Shown piece after piece: positions 9,628 to 17,985 of a stretch of 64,000 nucleotides of DNA (positions are counted from its first letter, which is position 1; each line of letters opens with the position of its first letter). The notes beneath the pieces are model-generated. The model saw only the letters and a list, made by a program, of their open reading frames with translations, searched no databases and was not told the DNA's origin. Source of the DNA: Clostridia bacterium (lineage in GTDB: Bacteria; Bacillota; Clostridia; Lachnospirales; Lachnospiraceae); the NCBI GenBank assembly GCA_003249225.1, contig QKJQ01000014.1:1-64000 (forward strand), in the 5' to 3' direction. The position numbers were made by a program, and so were the translations under genes.

Positions 9628-9661
9628 AAAGGAGAAAGGAAGCAGCTTCCTTTAGCAGAAA
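9628..9661 (+). promoter_or_regulatory. Ribosome-binding site separated from start codon by a hairpin
   Basis: The Shine-Dalgarno AAAGGAG (9628-9634) is 27 bases before ATG 9662, too far for normal use. Between them AAAGGAAG (9635-9642) and CTTCCTTT (9646-9653) form an 8-bp hairpin with loop CAG. If it folds, the effective spacing falls to 8 bases. Alternatively the second GGAAG could pair with the ribosome when the hairpin is open. Confidence 0.55.
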
Positions 9662-11605
9662 ATGAACGTAAATGGATTTTTGATGACAGCACAGTTTTCA
9701 TATTTTAAGGATCAGCAATGGTACGAGATACCAGCGGATGCAGTAAAGGAGGAGGGCTTTTTCTTTCAGGCTGAAGACGCTTCTTACTTTTGCCGATTTG
9801 AAAAAGAAAAGGATTACTTGTCCTATCGTATGGGCTTTGATGCTGCTTATGAGACAAAGGTAAAGATTGAACTGCGTCTGGAGAAAGAAGACGAGCTTTA
9901 CCATCTGATTCCCTGCAACATCTATGGTGACAACCATGCAGATGAAGCAAGACCCGGAGAATTCCCCCTGCTTACCTTTGAACATCAGGACAACGCCTTT
10001 TGTTCACCGATCTGGGAGTTCCGTGCAGATCGTGCCGCAACACCGATATCGGCACTAGCCTGCCGTCGTGGCGCAGTTGGTATATCGATCGACCCCTATG
10101 CAATTACGGGTGGTTCTTATATTCATAATGGAGTTTTCGCAGGATTACCTAACAGCTTTGGCGTGACCCTTGGTGCTACGAATTTTCCGGTGACTGTAAC
10201 GAATAAAAGAACACCATCAAAACCGACCGGAGATACGGCAAAAAAGGCAGAAAGCAACGGCCGTATTTATGCTTTTGAAGGAGAGGGCCGTCTTGAGATC
10301 CATAAAATGATCCGGGCGGAATACGTGAAAATCCATGAAAGAGCGATCTATAAGAATACCTACGAACAGGCAGCAAAGGCGATTCTTGATACCTTTGTAA
10401 CGTTGAACTGGAGCGAACAGGAACAGGAGTATACCAATCGCAACTGCCAGCCACCAGCCAGAATAGAACTTACACCATGGCGCAATGTGACGGAGATCGG
10501 ATGGACTGGCGGTGCCATTCTGGCGTATCCAATGATTCTTTGCAGACAGGTGCTTCCGGAGTTTGCAAAGACTGCATTTGAAAAAGCCAGATCGGGAGAA
10601 GAAATCATCGACCGGATCCTGTCAGGATACAACGAAGCGTCCGGACTTCTTTATGACCTGACGGTACCAGACGCAAAGACCGGCAGCCGGGTAAATGGCT
10701 GGTGGACATATCTTGGTCTGGTGAAGGATTGTCATTGCGCTTATAATGTAGGAAGTGCGATCCATTACATCACAAAGACAATGATACATCTGAAGGAAAA
10801 TGCAATAAGCTATAAGAAAGAGTGGCTGGAAGTGAGTAAAAAGGTTCTGGATACTGTCATAGAACTTCAACGGGCAGACGGAGCTTTTGGCTACACCTAC
10901 AGCATTACAGAAAAAAAGGTCCTTGACTGGAGTGGGTTTGCCGGATGTTGGTTTGCTCCGGCAAGTATTTATATGTACCGGCTGACGGGTGAAGAGAAAT
11001 ACCTGCAGGCTGCGAAGAAAGCCCTGCGTTATTATAGTGTTTTTGTAAAAGAGCTTAATTGTTTTGGTGCACCGATGGATACCTGGAAATCCGTTGATCA
11101 GGAAGGAAATCTGGCTTTTGTAAGAGGCTGTCGTCTGGTTCATGAAGAAACAGGAGAAGAGGAATTCCTGAAGCTGCTGGAAATGGGTGCAGAGTATGAA
11201 TATTTGTGGCGGTATGCTTTCAAAAGCAGACCGGAGTTTGCTCCGATCAACGACGGATGGAATTCCTGCGGTGGTTCTGTAACTTCCGTATCCAACCCTC
11301 ACATACATCCAATGGGTATTCTGATCGACGCGGATCTTCGTTACCTTACAAAAGTCACAGGCGATACCTATCATCTGAACCGAGCGATGGACAGCAGCGC
11401 ATGGCTGATGCAGACACTTGAATTATATCCGGAAAAAACCGGTTATGGAAGGTACGGTGTGCTGTCAGAACGGTGGTGCCCGAGCGATGGATTGACGGTA
11501 GAACAGTATAGCGACGGGGCATCCTACAGTAGCTGGTTCAGCTATAATCTGTGGGCTGCCGCAAATGCACTGGAAGCCGTTTGCGAGCTTTGTCTGGAAG
11601 AATAG
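9662..11605 (+). CDS. Predicted (alpha/alpha)6-barrel glycosidase-like protein
   Basis: This encodes 647 residues with no signal peptide, so it is probably cytoplasmic. The N-terminal third (about 1-220) looks like a beta-rich domain. The rest is rich in Trp, Gly and helix-forming repeats such as GWWTYLGLVKDCH, ADGAFGYTYS and SGFAGCWFAPASIYMYRLTG, the style of six-hairpin glycosidases that open with paired helices. The specific glycoside hydrolase family is not recognised. It follows a sugar importer by 56 bases and precedes a polysaccharide deacetylase, so a role in processing the imported saccharide is likely. The start at ATG 9662 is chosen although its ribosome-binding site is unusually distant. 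Confidence 0.7.
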   Translation: MNVNGFLMTAQFSYFKDQQWYEIPADAVKEEGFFFQAEDASYFCRFEKEKDYLSYRMGFDAAYETKVKIELRLEKEDELYHLIPCNIYGDNHADEARPGEFPLLTFEHQDNAFCSPIWEFRADRAATPISALACRRGAVGISIDPYAITGGSYIHNGVFAGLPNSFGVTLGATNFPVTVTNKRTPSKPTGDTAKKAESNGRIYAFEGEGRLEIHKMIRAEYVKIHERAIYKNTYEQAAKAILDTFVTLNWSEQEQEYTNRNCQPPARIELTPWRNVTEIGWTGGAILAYPMILCRQVLPEFAKTAFEKARSGEEIIDRILSGYNEASGLLYDLTVPDAKTGSRVNGWWTYLGLVKDCHCAYNVGSAIHYITKTMIHLKENAISYKKEWLEVSKKVLDTVIELQRADGAFGYTYSITEKKVLDWSGFAGCWFAPASIYMYRLTGEEKYLQAAKKALRYYSVFVKELNCFGAPMDTWKSVDQEGNLAFVRGCRLVHEETGEEEFLKLLEMGAEYEYLWRYAFKSRPEFAPINDGWNSCGGSVTSVSNPHIHPMGILIDADLRYLTKVTGDTYHLNRAMDSSAWLMQTLELYPEKTGYGRYGVLSERWCPSDGLTVEQYSDGASYSSWFSYNLWAAANALEAVCELCLEE

Positions 11606-11618
11606 TTCGGTTTCGTTC

Positions 11619-11647
11619 TAGACAGTGCCGTCTGTTTGGAATATAAT
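11619..11647 (+). promoter_or_regulatory. Promoter for the deacetylase gene
   Basis: -35 TAGACA (11619-11624), 17-bp spacer, -10 TATAAT (11642-11647). A small inverted repeat AGAC..GTCT overlaps the -35. The deacetylase gene can therefore be transcribed apart from the sugar operon. Confidence 0.6.
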
Positions 11648-11700
11648 AGCATCGAACAGAACATAATACGATCTATAGTGACAAAAGACGGGGTGAAACT

Positions 11701-12387
11701 ATGTGGGAAGGTAAAAAGAAAGCAGTGACATTTAGCTACGACGATGGAATATCACAGGACATAAGACTGGTCGGACTATTTAATTATTACCATGTAAAGG
11801 CGACTTTTAATCTGAACAGTGGAATACAGTCGGCTGCGAATGGCTGGGAAGCGGATGGAATCAGTATCAGAAGAATGAATGTAAAGGGGTTGAAGGAACT
11901 TTACAAGGGGCACGAAGCAGCCGTACATTGTTTGACGCATGCGAGTCTTACTCAGTTCGAAGAAGAGACCATCTACAATGAGCTGACAGAGGACATGGAA
12001 AACTTAAAAAGGATTTTTGGTTATGAGATGAAAGGAATGGCATATCCGTATGGAAGCTATAATGACCTTGCTGTTGAAATGATCAGAAAGTGTGGACTCA
12101 AATATGCAAGAACGGTGAACAGTACAGGCAGTTTTGCTATTCCGGAGAATTATCTTTTGTTACACCCGACCTGCCATCATGATGCACCGGATATTATGGA
12201 GCTTGTCGATAAATTCCTTGATGCAGATGAGAGCATTGAAGACCCGGCACTATTTTATATCTGGGGACACAGTTATGAGTTCGATATCAATCAGAACTGG
12301 GCGCATATGGAAACGATTCTTGATAAGCTGGCAGGGAGACCCGATGTCTATTATGGTACCAATGCACAGGTACTACTGGAACGGTAA
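11701..12387 (+). CDS. Polysaccharide deacetylase family protein (NodB fold)
   Basis: This encodes 228 residues without a signal peptide. The NodB motifs are visible: KAVTFSYDDG near residues 7-16 holding the catalytic base and metal Asp, VHCLTH as the HxxxH metal site, MAYPYGSYN as motif 3, and YIWGHSYE with the late His. These enzymes remove N- or O-acetyl groups from carbohydrate chains using a divalent metal. Because it seems cytoplasmic and lies beside a sugar importer and glycosidase-like gene, an acetylated oligosaccharide is a plausible substrate. GGGGTGA supports ATG 11701. Confidence 0.85.
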   Translation: MWEGKKKAVTFSYDDGISQDIRLVGLFNYYHVKATFNLNSGIQSAANGWEADGISIRRMNVKGLKELYKGHEAAVHCLTHASLTQFEEETIYNELTEDMENLKRIFGYEMKGMAYPYGSYNDLAVEMIRKCGLKYARTVNSTGSFAIPENYLLLHPTCHHDAPDIMELVDKFLDADESIEDPALFYIWGHSYEFDINQNWAHMETILDKLAGRPDVYYGTNAQVLLER

Positions 12388-12574
12388 TGAAATCCGTTTC
12401 TAAATTACAGTATGCATTCCATTGAAAATCAAGGTGTAAAGACAGCTGTCATTCTGACAATTGTAAGATAAAATCATAGAATCGCAATGATCTTTCAAAA
12501 ACAGGTAACGATCACGTGGATCGAATGAATGCTTTTTAATTCTCTGGGCTTGCTTCTATTTGTTATGAAAGTGC

Positions 12575-12610
12575 ACAAGGCAGAACATTTATTGTTTCTG
12601 CCTTGTTTGT
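12575..12610 (+). terminator. Intrinsic terminator of the sugar locus
   Basis: ACAAGGCAGAA (12575-12585) pairs with TTCTGCCTTGT (12596-12606), followed by TTGTTT. It closes the deacetylase transcript. The remainder of 12388-12644 shows only a small CGATC/GATCG stem. Confidence 0.8.
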
Positions 12611-12641
12611 TTGCTGATTTCGTGATATTTTATTAAAAATG

Positions 12642-12650
12642 TGTTATAAT
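12642..12650 (+). promoter_or_regulatory. Extended -10 promoter before the GGDEF pair
   Basis: TGT followed by TATAAT (12645-12650) forms an extended -10; the -35 at 12622 (GTGATA) is poor. It lies 36 bases before the first GGDEF gene. Confidence 0.5.
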
Positions 12651-12685
12651 CGATGTGACACTTAAGAAAACATGAGGAATTGTGT

Positions 12686-14287
12686 ATGCATATACTTTTT
12701 TCTTTTGCTTTTACGAATTTTATATTGTTTTTGCTGACCAGCCTATATATTGGTGAAAAGATAAAAAAATCAAAAGCCGCCCTTTTACTGATTTTTCTGT
12801 ACCTTAGTTTTTCAATCTGGTGCTTTGGATCAGCCTTCTTTTATTTGTCTGAAACTACAGCCAGTGCTTTTTTCTGGTATCATATCAGCAGCATCGGATG
12901 GCTTTTGTTCCCCGCCTTTACGCTGCATTTTTTTGTACGGCTTTCATTTTCCGCATATAATAAAAAGCTTAAAAAAAAGTTTTATTTCATATACGTCGTT
13001 CCTGTGATCTTCTTTGGAATGGAAGTATTGTTTCATGAGACCCTTCTGCAAAAGGATCTCATCGAAAGCAATTCAGGGCTTGGCTGGGCAATGACACTTG
13101 CGACAGATCGGCCATTTTACTATCTCTATGTTCTGTATATTGGGTTATACATCGGTTTGGGAATGGTTTATGTCCGTAAATGGGGAGCCGGCATGACTTC
13201 GCTAATGCACAAGGAGCATGGTAAAAAAATGTTCTATATGACAGCGGTCGTTGGTATAGCAGGATTTTTCGTGGATCTGATTCTTCCTTTGTTTTCTCAC
13301 TATCTGCCGCCTTTTTCGAATATTTTGCTTTTTCTGTTGCTGGTTTCGACTATTATTAATCTAAAAGCATATGATATTTTTGAGATACCTGGATTTATTG
13401 CTTATCGGACCATTCTCAATACACTGGAAGACATGGTCCTTCTTTTTGATGCAGATTATAAATTCTTTTCGATAACACCTTCTGTGACCACGTTTCTTGG
13501 ATATACACTGGATGACCTGAAAGGAAAAGAGCTGACCTACATTCTTCTTAATAACACATACAATCTTGAGAATGTTACACTTTTATCGGAAAAGAAATAT
13601 CTTTATGACAAAGAAGTAACGCTTGTGTCAAAGAATGGTTATAAGATACCGACGGTCTATTCCGCTTCAGTCGCAGAGAATAAAGAAGGTGAATTCCTGG
13701 GATATATATTATGCGTACGCGACATTTCTGCAAGAAAGATACGTGAACAGGCACTGATTGAGAGCACGAAAAAGTACAAAGAACTAATTATTGAGCAATA
13801 TACGATGGCGAACTTTGATTCCCTGACAAGCCTTCCCAATCGCCGTAAATTCTTCAGTGATCTTGAAGAAAAGGCAAAGAATTATCAGGCAGACCACAAA
13901 GATTTTGCATTGCTTTATATGGATCTGAATGGTTTTAAGGCTGCAAATGATACCTATGGTCATGCAGCAGGTGATGAAATACTAAAAGAAGCAGCGTTGA
14001 GGCTTAAGCTTGCTGCGAGTGATACCTGGGTAGCACGCATTGGCGGAGATGAATTCGTCATGTTTTATGCTGACTATAAAGACTTGGAAAATTTAATTGA
14101 AAGAAAAGAGAAAATCAGAGACTTGTTCACAAAAGCTTTTTTAGTTCAGAAACAGCCGGTCACTATAGGCATAGCAATTGGTCATGCAACCTTTTGTGAA
14201 TCAAAAGAAGACATAAATCAGCTGCTTGCACTAGCGGACCAAAGAATGTATCACGATAAAGCAGCTGGTAAAGCAATGCAGAAATGA
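12686..14287 (+). CDS. Diguanylate cyclase: 7TM sensor, PAS, GGDEF
   Basis: This is a 533-residue membrane protein. Seven hydrophobic helices occupy about residues 1-215 (histidine-kinase-type 7TM sensor). A PAS domain (about 225-350) includes FSITPSVTTFLGYTLDDLKG, and the C-terminal GGDEF domain has the intact active site ARIGGDEFV, so it should make cyclic di-GMP from GTP. The aligned inhibitory-site position reads ASDT rather than RxxD, so product inhibition is probably absent. GAGGAA supports ATG 12686. The next gene, a paralogue with the same architecture, begins 8 bases after its stop. Confidence 0.88.
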   Translation: MHILFSFAFTNFILFLLTSLYIGEKIKKSKAALLLIFLYLSFSIWCFGSAFFYLSETTASAFFWYHISSIGWLLFPAFTLHFFVRLSFSAYNKKLKKKFYFIYVVPVIFFGMEVLFHETLLQKDLIESNSGLGWAMTLATDRPFYYLYVLYIGLYIGLGMVYVRKWGAGMTSLMHKEHGKKMFYMTAVVGIAGFFVDLILPLFSHYLPPFSNILLFLLLVSTIINLKAYDIFEIPGFIAYRTILNTLEDMVLLFDADYKFFSITPSVTTFLGYTLDDLKGKELTYILLNNTYNLENVTLLSEKKYLYDKEVTLVSKNGYKIPTVYSASVAENKEGEFLGYILCVRDISARKIREQALIESTKKYKELIIEQYTMANFDSLTSLPNRRKFFSDLEEKAKNYQADHKDFALLYMDLNGFKAANDTYGHAAGDEILKEAALRLKLAASDTWVARIGGDEFVMFYADYKDLENLIERKEKIRDLFTKAFLVQKQPVTIGIAIGHATFCESKEDINQLLALADQRMYHDKAAGKAMQK

Positions 14288-14294
14288 GGCAGTC

Positions 14295-15860
14295 ATGACA
14301 TTTTATTCTCTAGCCGCATATACTTGTTTTGTGGTATTTATAATACTATTCGTTTATATAATATTTCTGAATAAGCGTCAGTTCCATTTGAATTCGAGTT
14401 CAGCCATGGTCTGTCTCTCGCTTGGTCTCTGGAATTTTTTTAACATGTTCGTTTACTCGGCAGATACGAAGAGCAGTGCATATTTATGGCATATCCCAGC
14501 CTCGATCTGCATGTTTTTGTTCCCGGTCTTTACGCTTGACTTCTTTGTGCGTTTCACAAACAACCGAAGCAGATTTCAAAAGATTGGAGTACGCATTCTG
14601 CCTTACATTCTGCCGGCAGGGTTGATTGTTCATTCATTTTTTAAACCTGCGTTCGTCACTGATTTTGTACTAAGTGATGTGTTTAAGGTCTGGTCCTACG
14701 ATAATTCAAAGCCCTCCATCTGGTATTTTATTACCTTGTTTTACCTTGGCAGCTACTTTGTGCTTATCTTTATTATGCTGTATCAATGGCAGAAGAACAG
14801 CCGATATAAGATGGAAAAGAGAATAGCCTATGGATTTATACTGGTTGATTCGTTTGTTATACTGATGGGATTTGTAACAGATTTGTTCCTGCCGCTGTTT
14901 ACGTCCATAGTACCACCGACCGCGAACCTTTTTACCCTTATTTTTGCCGCATTCTTCTGGTTTTCCATCCGCTATTATCATGTTTTGTACATACGCCATA
15001 CTCCGTCTTCTGAAAAGATATTTCATACAATTATTGATCCGATTGTATATACGGACAACACCTTTCATATTGTTCTGATTAATGAAAGCGCAAAGCGTTT
15101 GTTTGCAGATGCAGACAGGCTGACTGGAACCTATCTGCCTTCTTTGATTCCAGAGTACGAAGACCTGATCTGTTCTGATGAAAAGACAATTGATGTAAGA
15201 CTGACACTTGCAGATGGACAGGGTAAGGATCTGATGTGCAACAAGACAGCAGTAATTGATCGGCTCGATGGAAAAACAGGAGAGATTTTTATATTCAAGG
15301 ACATAACACAGCAGGTCAAAGAGGAAGAAGAATTAAAGACGATCAATCAAAAGTACGCTCAGACCGCAGAAGAAATGTATTACTTTGCAAATTTTGATGC
15401 TGTTACCGGCCTTCACAATCGCGAAAACTTTTTCCGGCAGCTTACGGCTGAAAAAGAAAAAGCAGATCGGAATGAATCGGATTTTGCCCTGATCTATATG
15501 GATCTTAATGAATTCAAGAAGATCAACGATGAATATGGGCACAATACCGGCGATATTGTCCTTCAGATGGCAGCGTCGCGGTTCATGAAGATAAAAAGGG
15601 AAAATGACTATATTGCACGCATTGGTGGAGATGAATTCGTACTCATTATTTCGGAAATGAAGGACGACACCTTGCTGGTTCAGCGCGTAAAGGAACTCAA
15701 GCAGATTTTTCTTGAAGACATAGCCATTAATGCGGTTATTCTGCACAGCAGTATATCGGCTGGCGCCGCATTGTATTCTCAGGCAGATGGAAGCACGGAG
15801 AAGCTTATTCATCTCGCTGATGCAGCGATGTACCGGGACAAAAAGTCAAAACCAGAATGA
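14295..15860 (+). CDS. Diguanylate cyclase: second 7TM-PAS-GGDEF paralogue
   Basis: This encodes 521 residues with the same order of parts as its neighbour: seven N-terminal membrane helices (about 1-225), a short PAS (about 235-345) and a GGDEF domain. The active site IARIGGDEFV is intact. Unlike the first copy it carries REND four residues before it in the right register, which is a complete RxxD inhibitory site. The ribosome-binding site is weak (GAGGCAG), suggesting translational coupling to the upstream gene. Tandem duplication followed by divergence is the simplest origin. The ligand sensed by the 7TM part is unknown. Confidence 0.88.
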   Translation: MTFYSLAAYTCFVVFIILFVYIIFLNKRQFHLNSSSAMVCLSLGLWNFFNMFVYSADTKSSAYLWHIPASICMFLFPVFTLDFFVRFTNNRSRFQKIGVRILPYILPAGLIVHSFFKPAFVTDFVLSDVFKVWSYDNSKPSIWYFITLFYLGSYFVLIFIMLYQWQKNSRYKMEKRIAYGFILVDSFVILMGFVTDLFLPLFTSIVPPTANLFTLIFAAFFWFSIRYYHVLYIRHTPSSEKIFHTIIDPIVYTDNTFHIVLINESAKRLFADADRLTGTYLPSLIPEYEDLICSDEKTIDVRLTLADGQGKDLMCNKTAVIDRLDGKTGEIFIFKDITQQVKEEEELKTINQKYAQTAEEMYYFANFDAVTGLHNRENFFRQLTAEKEKADRNESDFALIYMDLNEFKKINDEYGHNTGDIVLQMAASRFMKIKRENDYIARIGGDEFVLIISEMKDDTLLVQRVKELKQIFLEDIAINAVILHSSISAGAALYSQADGSTEKLIHLADAAMYRDKKSKPE

Positions 15861-15908
15861 TTTATGCCATATGGCATGACTGAATATGTGACTATTACAA
15901 ATATATAG

Positions 15909-15936
15909 TTGACAATGTCAAATAAAAAGCTATAAT
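15909..15936 (+). promoter_or_regulatory. Promoter with embedded palindrome, MarR-GNAT gene
   Basis: -35 TTGACA (15909-15914), 16-bp spacer, -10 TATAAT (15931-15936). The -35 is part of the perfect palindrome TTGACA-A-TGTCAA (15909-15921), a likely operator, possibly for the MarR domain encoded downstream. Confidence 0.7.
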
Positions 15937-15945
15937 TAGATACTA

Positions 15946-16047
15946 GGATTGTGAGAGCACATTGTGCGTAACAATCCGTAAGTATCAGTGGTCAAAAGAC
16001 TTTTGACCCAACATCATAATAAGGAATAACATTGAACTTTGGTTCAA
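15946..16047 (+). promoter_or_regulatory. Structured leader with three inverted repeats
   Basis: There are three elements in the 5' leader. A hairpin has outer stem GGATTGT/ACAATCC (15946-15952 and 15971-15977) and inner stem GCAC/GTGC. GGTCAAAAG-A-CTTTTGACC (15990-16008) is a perfect 19-bp palindrome. TTGAAC-TTTG-GTTCAA spans 16032-16047. The last two could be DNA operators or RNA stems. Confidence 0.6.
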
Positions 16048-16074
16048 ATTTCTTTAAGAATTGTGAGGTTTGAC

Positions 16075-17007
16075 ATGGATCTGAATCAACAGGTACAGTA
16101 TATCCGAAAGTTCAACCGAGCTTATACCGCGAAAATTGGATTACTGGAAAAGCACATTTTAGGCAGTGGCTATACTTTGGCAGAAGGAAGAATCCTTCAC
16201 GAGATTAACGAAATTGAGAATTGTACAGCGAAGGACATCACAATAAAACTTGGTATGGATCCCGGCTTTGTCAGCAGAACGGTAGCCAGTCTGATTCACC
16301 GAAATCTTCTGGAGAAGAAAGTTTCTGCAGAAGATAAGCGTGCTTCGATTTTGAAGATAACAGAGGCTGGAAAGCAAATTATTGAATCGTTAAATGAAAA
16401 ATCCAATCATCAGATCAGGGGGCTGCTTTCTGAACTGACAGAAAAAGAACGGAATAAAGTCTGTGAAGGAATCAAAGATCTGAATGAACATTTTTTACAT
16501 GAAGAGGAAGAAGAATCACGTTTTGTGACTATACGCAATGAGATAAAACCAGGAGATGCAGGACGCCTGATCGCGCTGCATGGAGATCTATATAAGAAAG
16601 AGTGCGGATACAACAGCATCTTTGAAGGCTACGTATGTAAGACTTTCTATGAAGCGCTGGTGAATGGTAATCCAGAAAAGGATCGGTTCTGGATTGCAGA
16701 AGACAAAGGCGAGATAATTGGTTCTGTAGCAATTATTGCAAAGGAGGATGGCATCTGCCAGCTTCGATGGCTGCTGGTATTGCCGGAATACAGAAAAACA
16801 GGGCTAGGAAAAAAACTTGTCCACGAAGCACTTGAGTATGCTCAAAGTGGCATTTTCACTAAGATATTTCTAGAGACCAGCCATGAGCAGGAGACAGCCA
16901 TCCGGATGTATCAAAGATCTGGATTCTCTATAAAGAAAACGTATCCGATCGATGGTTGGGGAAAACCTCTTACCGGTATATATATGGAAAAGGACCTGGC
17001 CGTGTAA
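16075..17007 (+). CDS. MarR-type DNA-binding domain fused to GNAT acetyltransferase
   Basis: This is a 310-residue fusion. Residues about 1-145 are a MarR winged helix (AKDITIKLGMDPGFVSRTVA recognition region, then KRASILKITEAG in the wing). Residues about 155-310 are a GNAT acetyltransferase, with the acetyl-CoA loop LPEYRKTGLGKKLVHEAL and a typical end region YQRSGFSIKKTYPI. The start at ATG 16075 has GAGG 8 bases upstream; a longer frame from 16039 runs through an inverted repeat. Such fusions probably control their own synthesis and acetylate small molecules or proteins. The palindromes upstream fit autoregulation. Confidence 0.88.
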   Translation: MDLNQQVQYIRKFNRAYTAKIGLLEKHILGSGYTLAEGRILHEINEIENCTAKDITIKLGMDPGFVSRTVASLIHRNLLEKKVSAEDKRASILKITEAGKQIIESLNEKSNHQIRGLLSELTEKERNKVCEGIKDLNEHFLHEEEEESRFVTIRNEIKPGDAGRLIALHGDLYKKECGYNSIFEGYVCKTFYEALVNGNPEKDRFWIAEDKGEIIGSVAIIAKEDGICQLRWLLVLPEYRKTGLGKKLVHEALEYAQSGIFTKIFLETSHEQETAIRMYQRSGFSIKKTYPIDGWGKPLTGIYMEKDLAV

Positions 17008-17027
17008 AAGGATACCAGATAATTTAG

Positions 17028-17063
17028 AAGCTGCACCAGAATCGTACTCTGGGCAGCTTTTTT
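17028..17063 (+). terminator. Terminator of the MarR-GNAT gene
   Basis: AAGCTGC (17028-17034) and GCAGCTT (17053-17059), with inner CAGA/TCTG pairing, followed by a run of T. Confidence 0.85.
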
Positions 17064-17121
17064 GTGTGGCAGAGCCTCCTCACTGGTTAATCGAATGCAC
17101 GTGGATTGCTGACTGAAATTT

Positions 17122-17166
17122 GGTGAATTTGTGACTATACACCGGGTGAATTTCTGACTGTACTCT
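17122..17166. repeat. Two 23-bp direct repeats, diverged
   Basis: GGTGAATTTGTGACTATACA at 17122 recurs at 17145 with four visible changes and a period of 23. The first copy also has inverted ends GGTG/CACC. It lies between two terminating transcripts, possibly the worn end of an insertion sequence. Confidence 0.5.
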
Positions 17167-17173
17167 GGCTAGT

Positions 17174-17830
17174 TTAAATTTTTGCGTTCCATAATATATT
17201 CTCAGCAGTTTTGAGTACATCACCCGGGAAGATATGGCTGTCTGGGGTGCAAAGCAGTGTTGCAATTCCATGTACAAGACCCCAGCAATACAAGGTTAGT
17301 TCATTGATATCACGCTTTTGTTCATCAAGAGAAGCAAAATTCTGGATTGCACGTTGAAAGGTCGCAAAAGGATGGGCTCTTTCTGACGGATCAATCTCAG
17401 AATAACCCTTTGCAGTGCTTTTATTACCATCGCCGCAGATGTTATTGTTTTTTATTTTTTCAAACAATCGGCTGGAAAATAACAGCCGCAGATACTCTGG
17501 ATTTTCATAAAAAAAATGAACATAGGCAATGCCCATTTCTTTTAACAGCATTTCCGGATCAGCAGGATATTTTTGAAAGGATTCTGATAATTTTTCATCA
17601 AAAGCCTGCATAGCCTCCATAACAATCGCTGTAATCAGGTCATCCTTGCTTTTGAAATGCCGGTAAGGTGCAGTCTGGCTGACATTGCAGGCAGAAGCTA
17701 CTTTCCGCAGGGAGAACTTATCATAGCCATCACGGTCAAGCAGCAGCAGACCCTGATGTATTAACTCCTCTTTCAGGTTCTTATGATGATAACTTGTGTT
17801 CGATAAACGGGTCTCTCGTTTGCTTGTCAA
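17174..17830 (-). CDS. TetR/AcrR family repressor
   Basis: This encodes 218 residues. The N-terminal helix-turn-helix is clear at about residues 30-70 (FSLRKVASACNVSQTAPYRH, then FKSKDDLI). The C-terminal ligand domain resembles the WHG type. The start is TTG at 17830, unusual but backed by AAAGGAG (17838-17844 on this strand) at 7 bases, with no ATG in a better place. The gene is divergent from a three-gene flavodoxin operon. The 19-bp palindrome in the shared spacer overlaps the divergent promoter region, so it very likely represses both itself and the operon until an inducer is bound. Confidence 0.9.
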   Translation of the reverse strand: MTSKRETRLSNTSYHHKNLKEELIHQGLLLLDRDGYDKFSLRKVASACNVSQTAPYRHFKSKDDLITAIVMEAMQAFDEKLSESFQKYPADPEMLLKEMGIAYVHFFYENPEYLRLLFSSRLFEKIKNNNICGDGNKSTAKGYSEIDPSERAHPFATFQRAIQNFASLDEQKRDINELTLYCWGLVHGIATLLCTPDSHIFPGDVLKTAENILWNAKI

Positions 17831-17884
17831 TCTATCTCTCCTTTGGCGGTTTCATTAATGTTGCATTAAGAATACCACAACAAG

Positions 17885-17945
17885 TTGACGCTGTAAACAT
17901 TATATGCTACAGTAACAATAGTTAAAATGTTTACACTGTAAACAT
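17885..17945 (+). promoter_or_regulatory. Divergent promoter and TetR operator
   Basis: Plus strand: -35 TTGACG (17885-17890), 17 bp, TGC-TACAGT (-10 at 17908-17913). Minus strand: TATAAT at 17904-17899 serves the repressor. The operator ATGTTTACA-C-TGTAAACAT (17927-17945) is a perfect 19-bp palindrome. Its half CTGTAAACAT recurs at 17891-17900 between the -35 and -10, so a repressor could cover both promoters. Confidence 0.75.
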
Positions 17946-17985
17946 AAAGAGAAATCAACACAAAAAGTGTATAGGGGGAGAATGA

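Noticed and set aside
10622..11374. 250-codon minus-strand frame inside the glycosidase-like gene
   Set aside because: Antisense shadow of a well-supported gene; Cys/Tyr/Ile-rich text without domain features.
12506..12521. CGATC/GATCG small stem as operator
   Set aside because: Only five base pairs, not near a promoter.
15333..15812. 159-codon minus-strand frame inside the second GGDEF gene
   Set aside because: Antisense shadow of a clear GGDEF domain.
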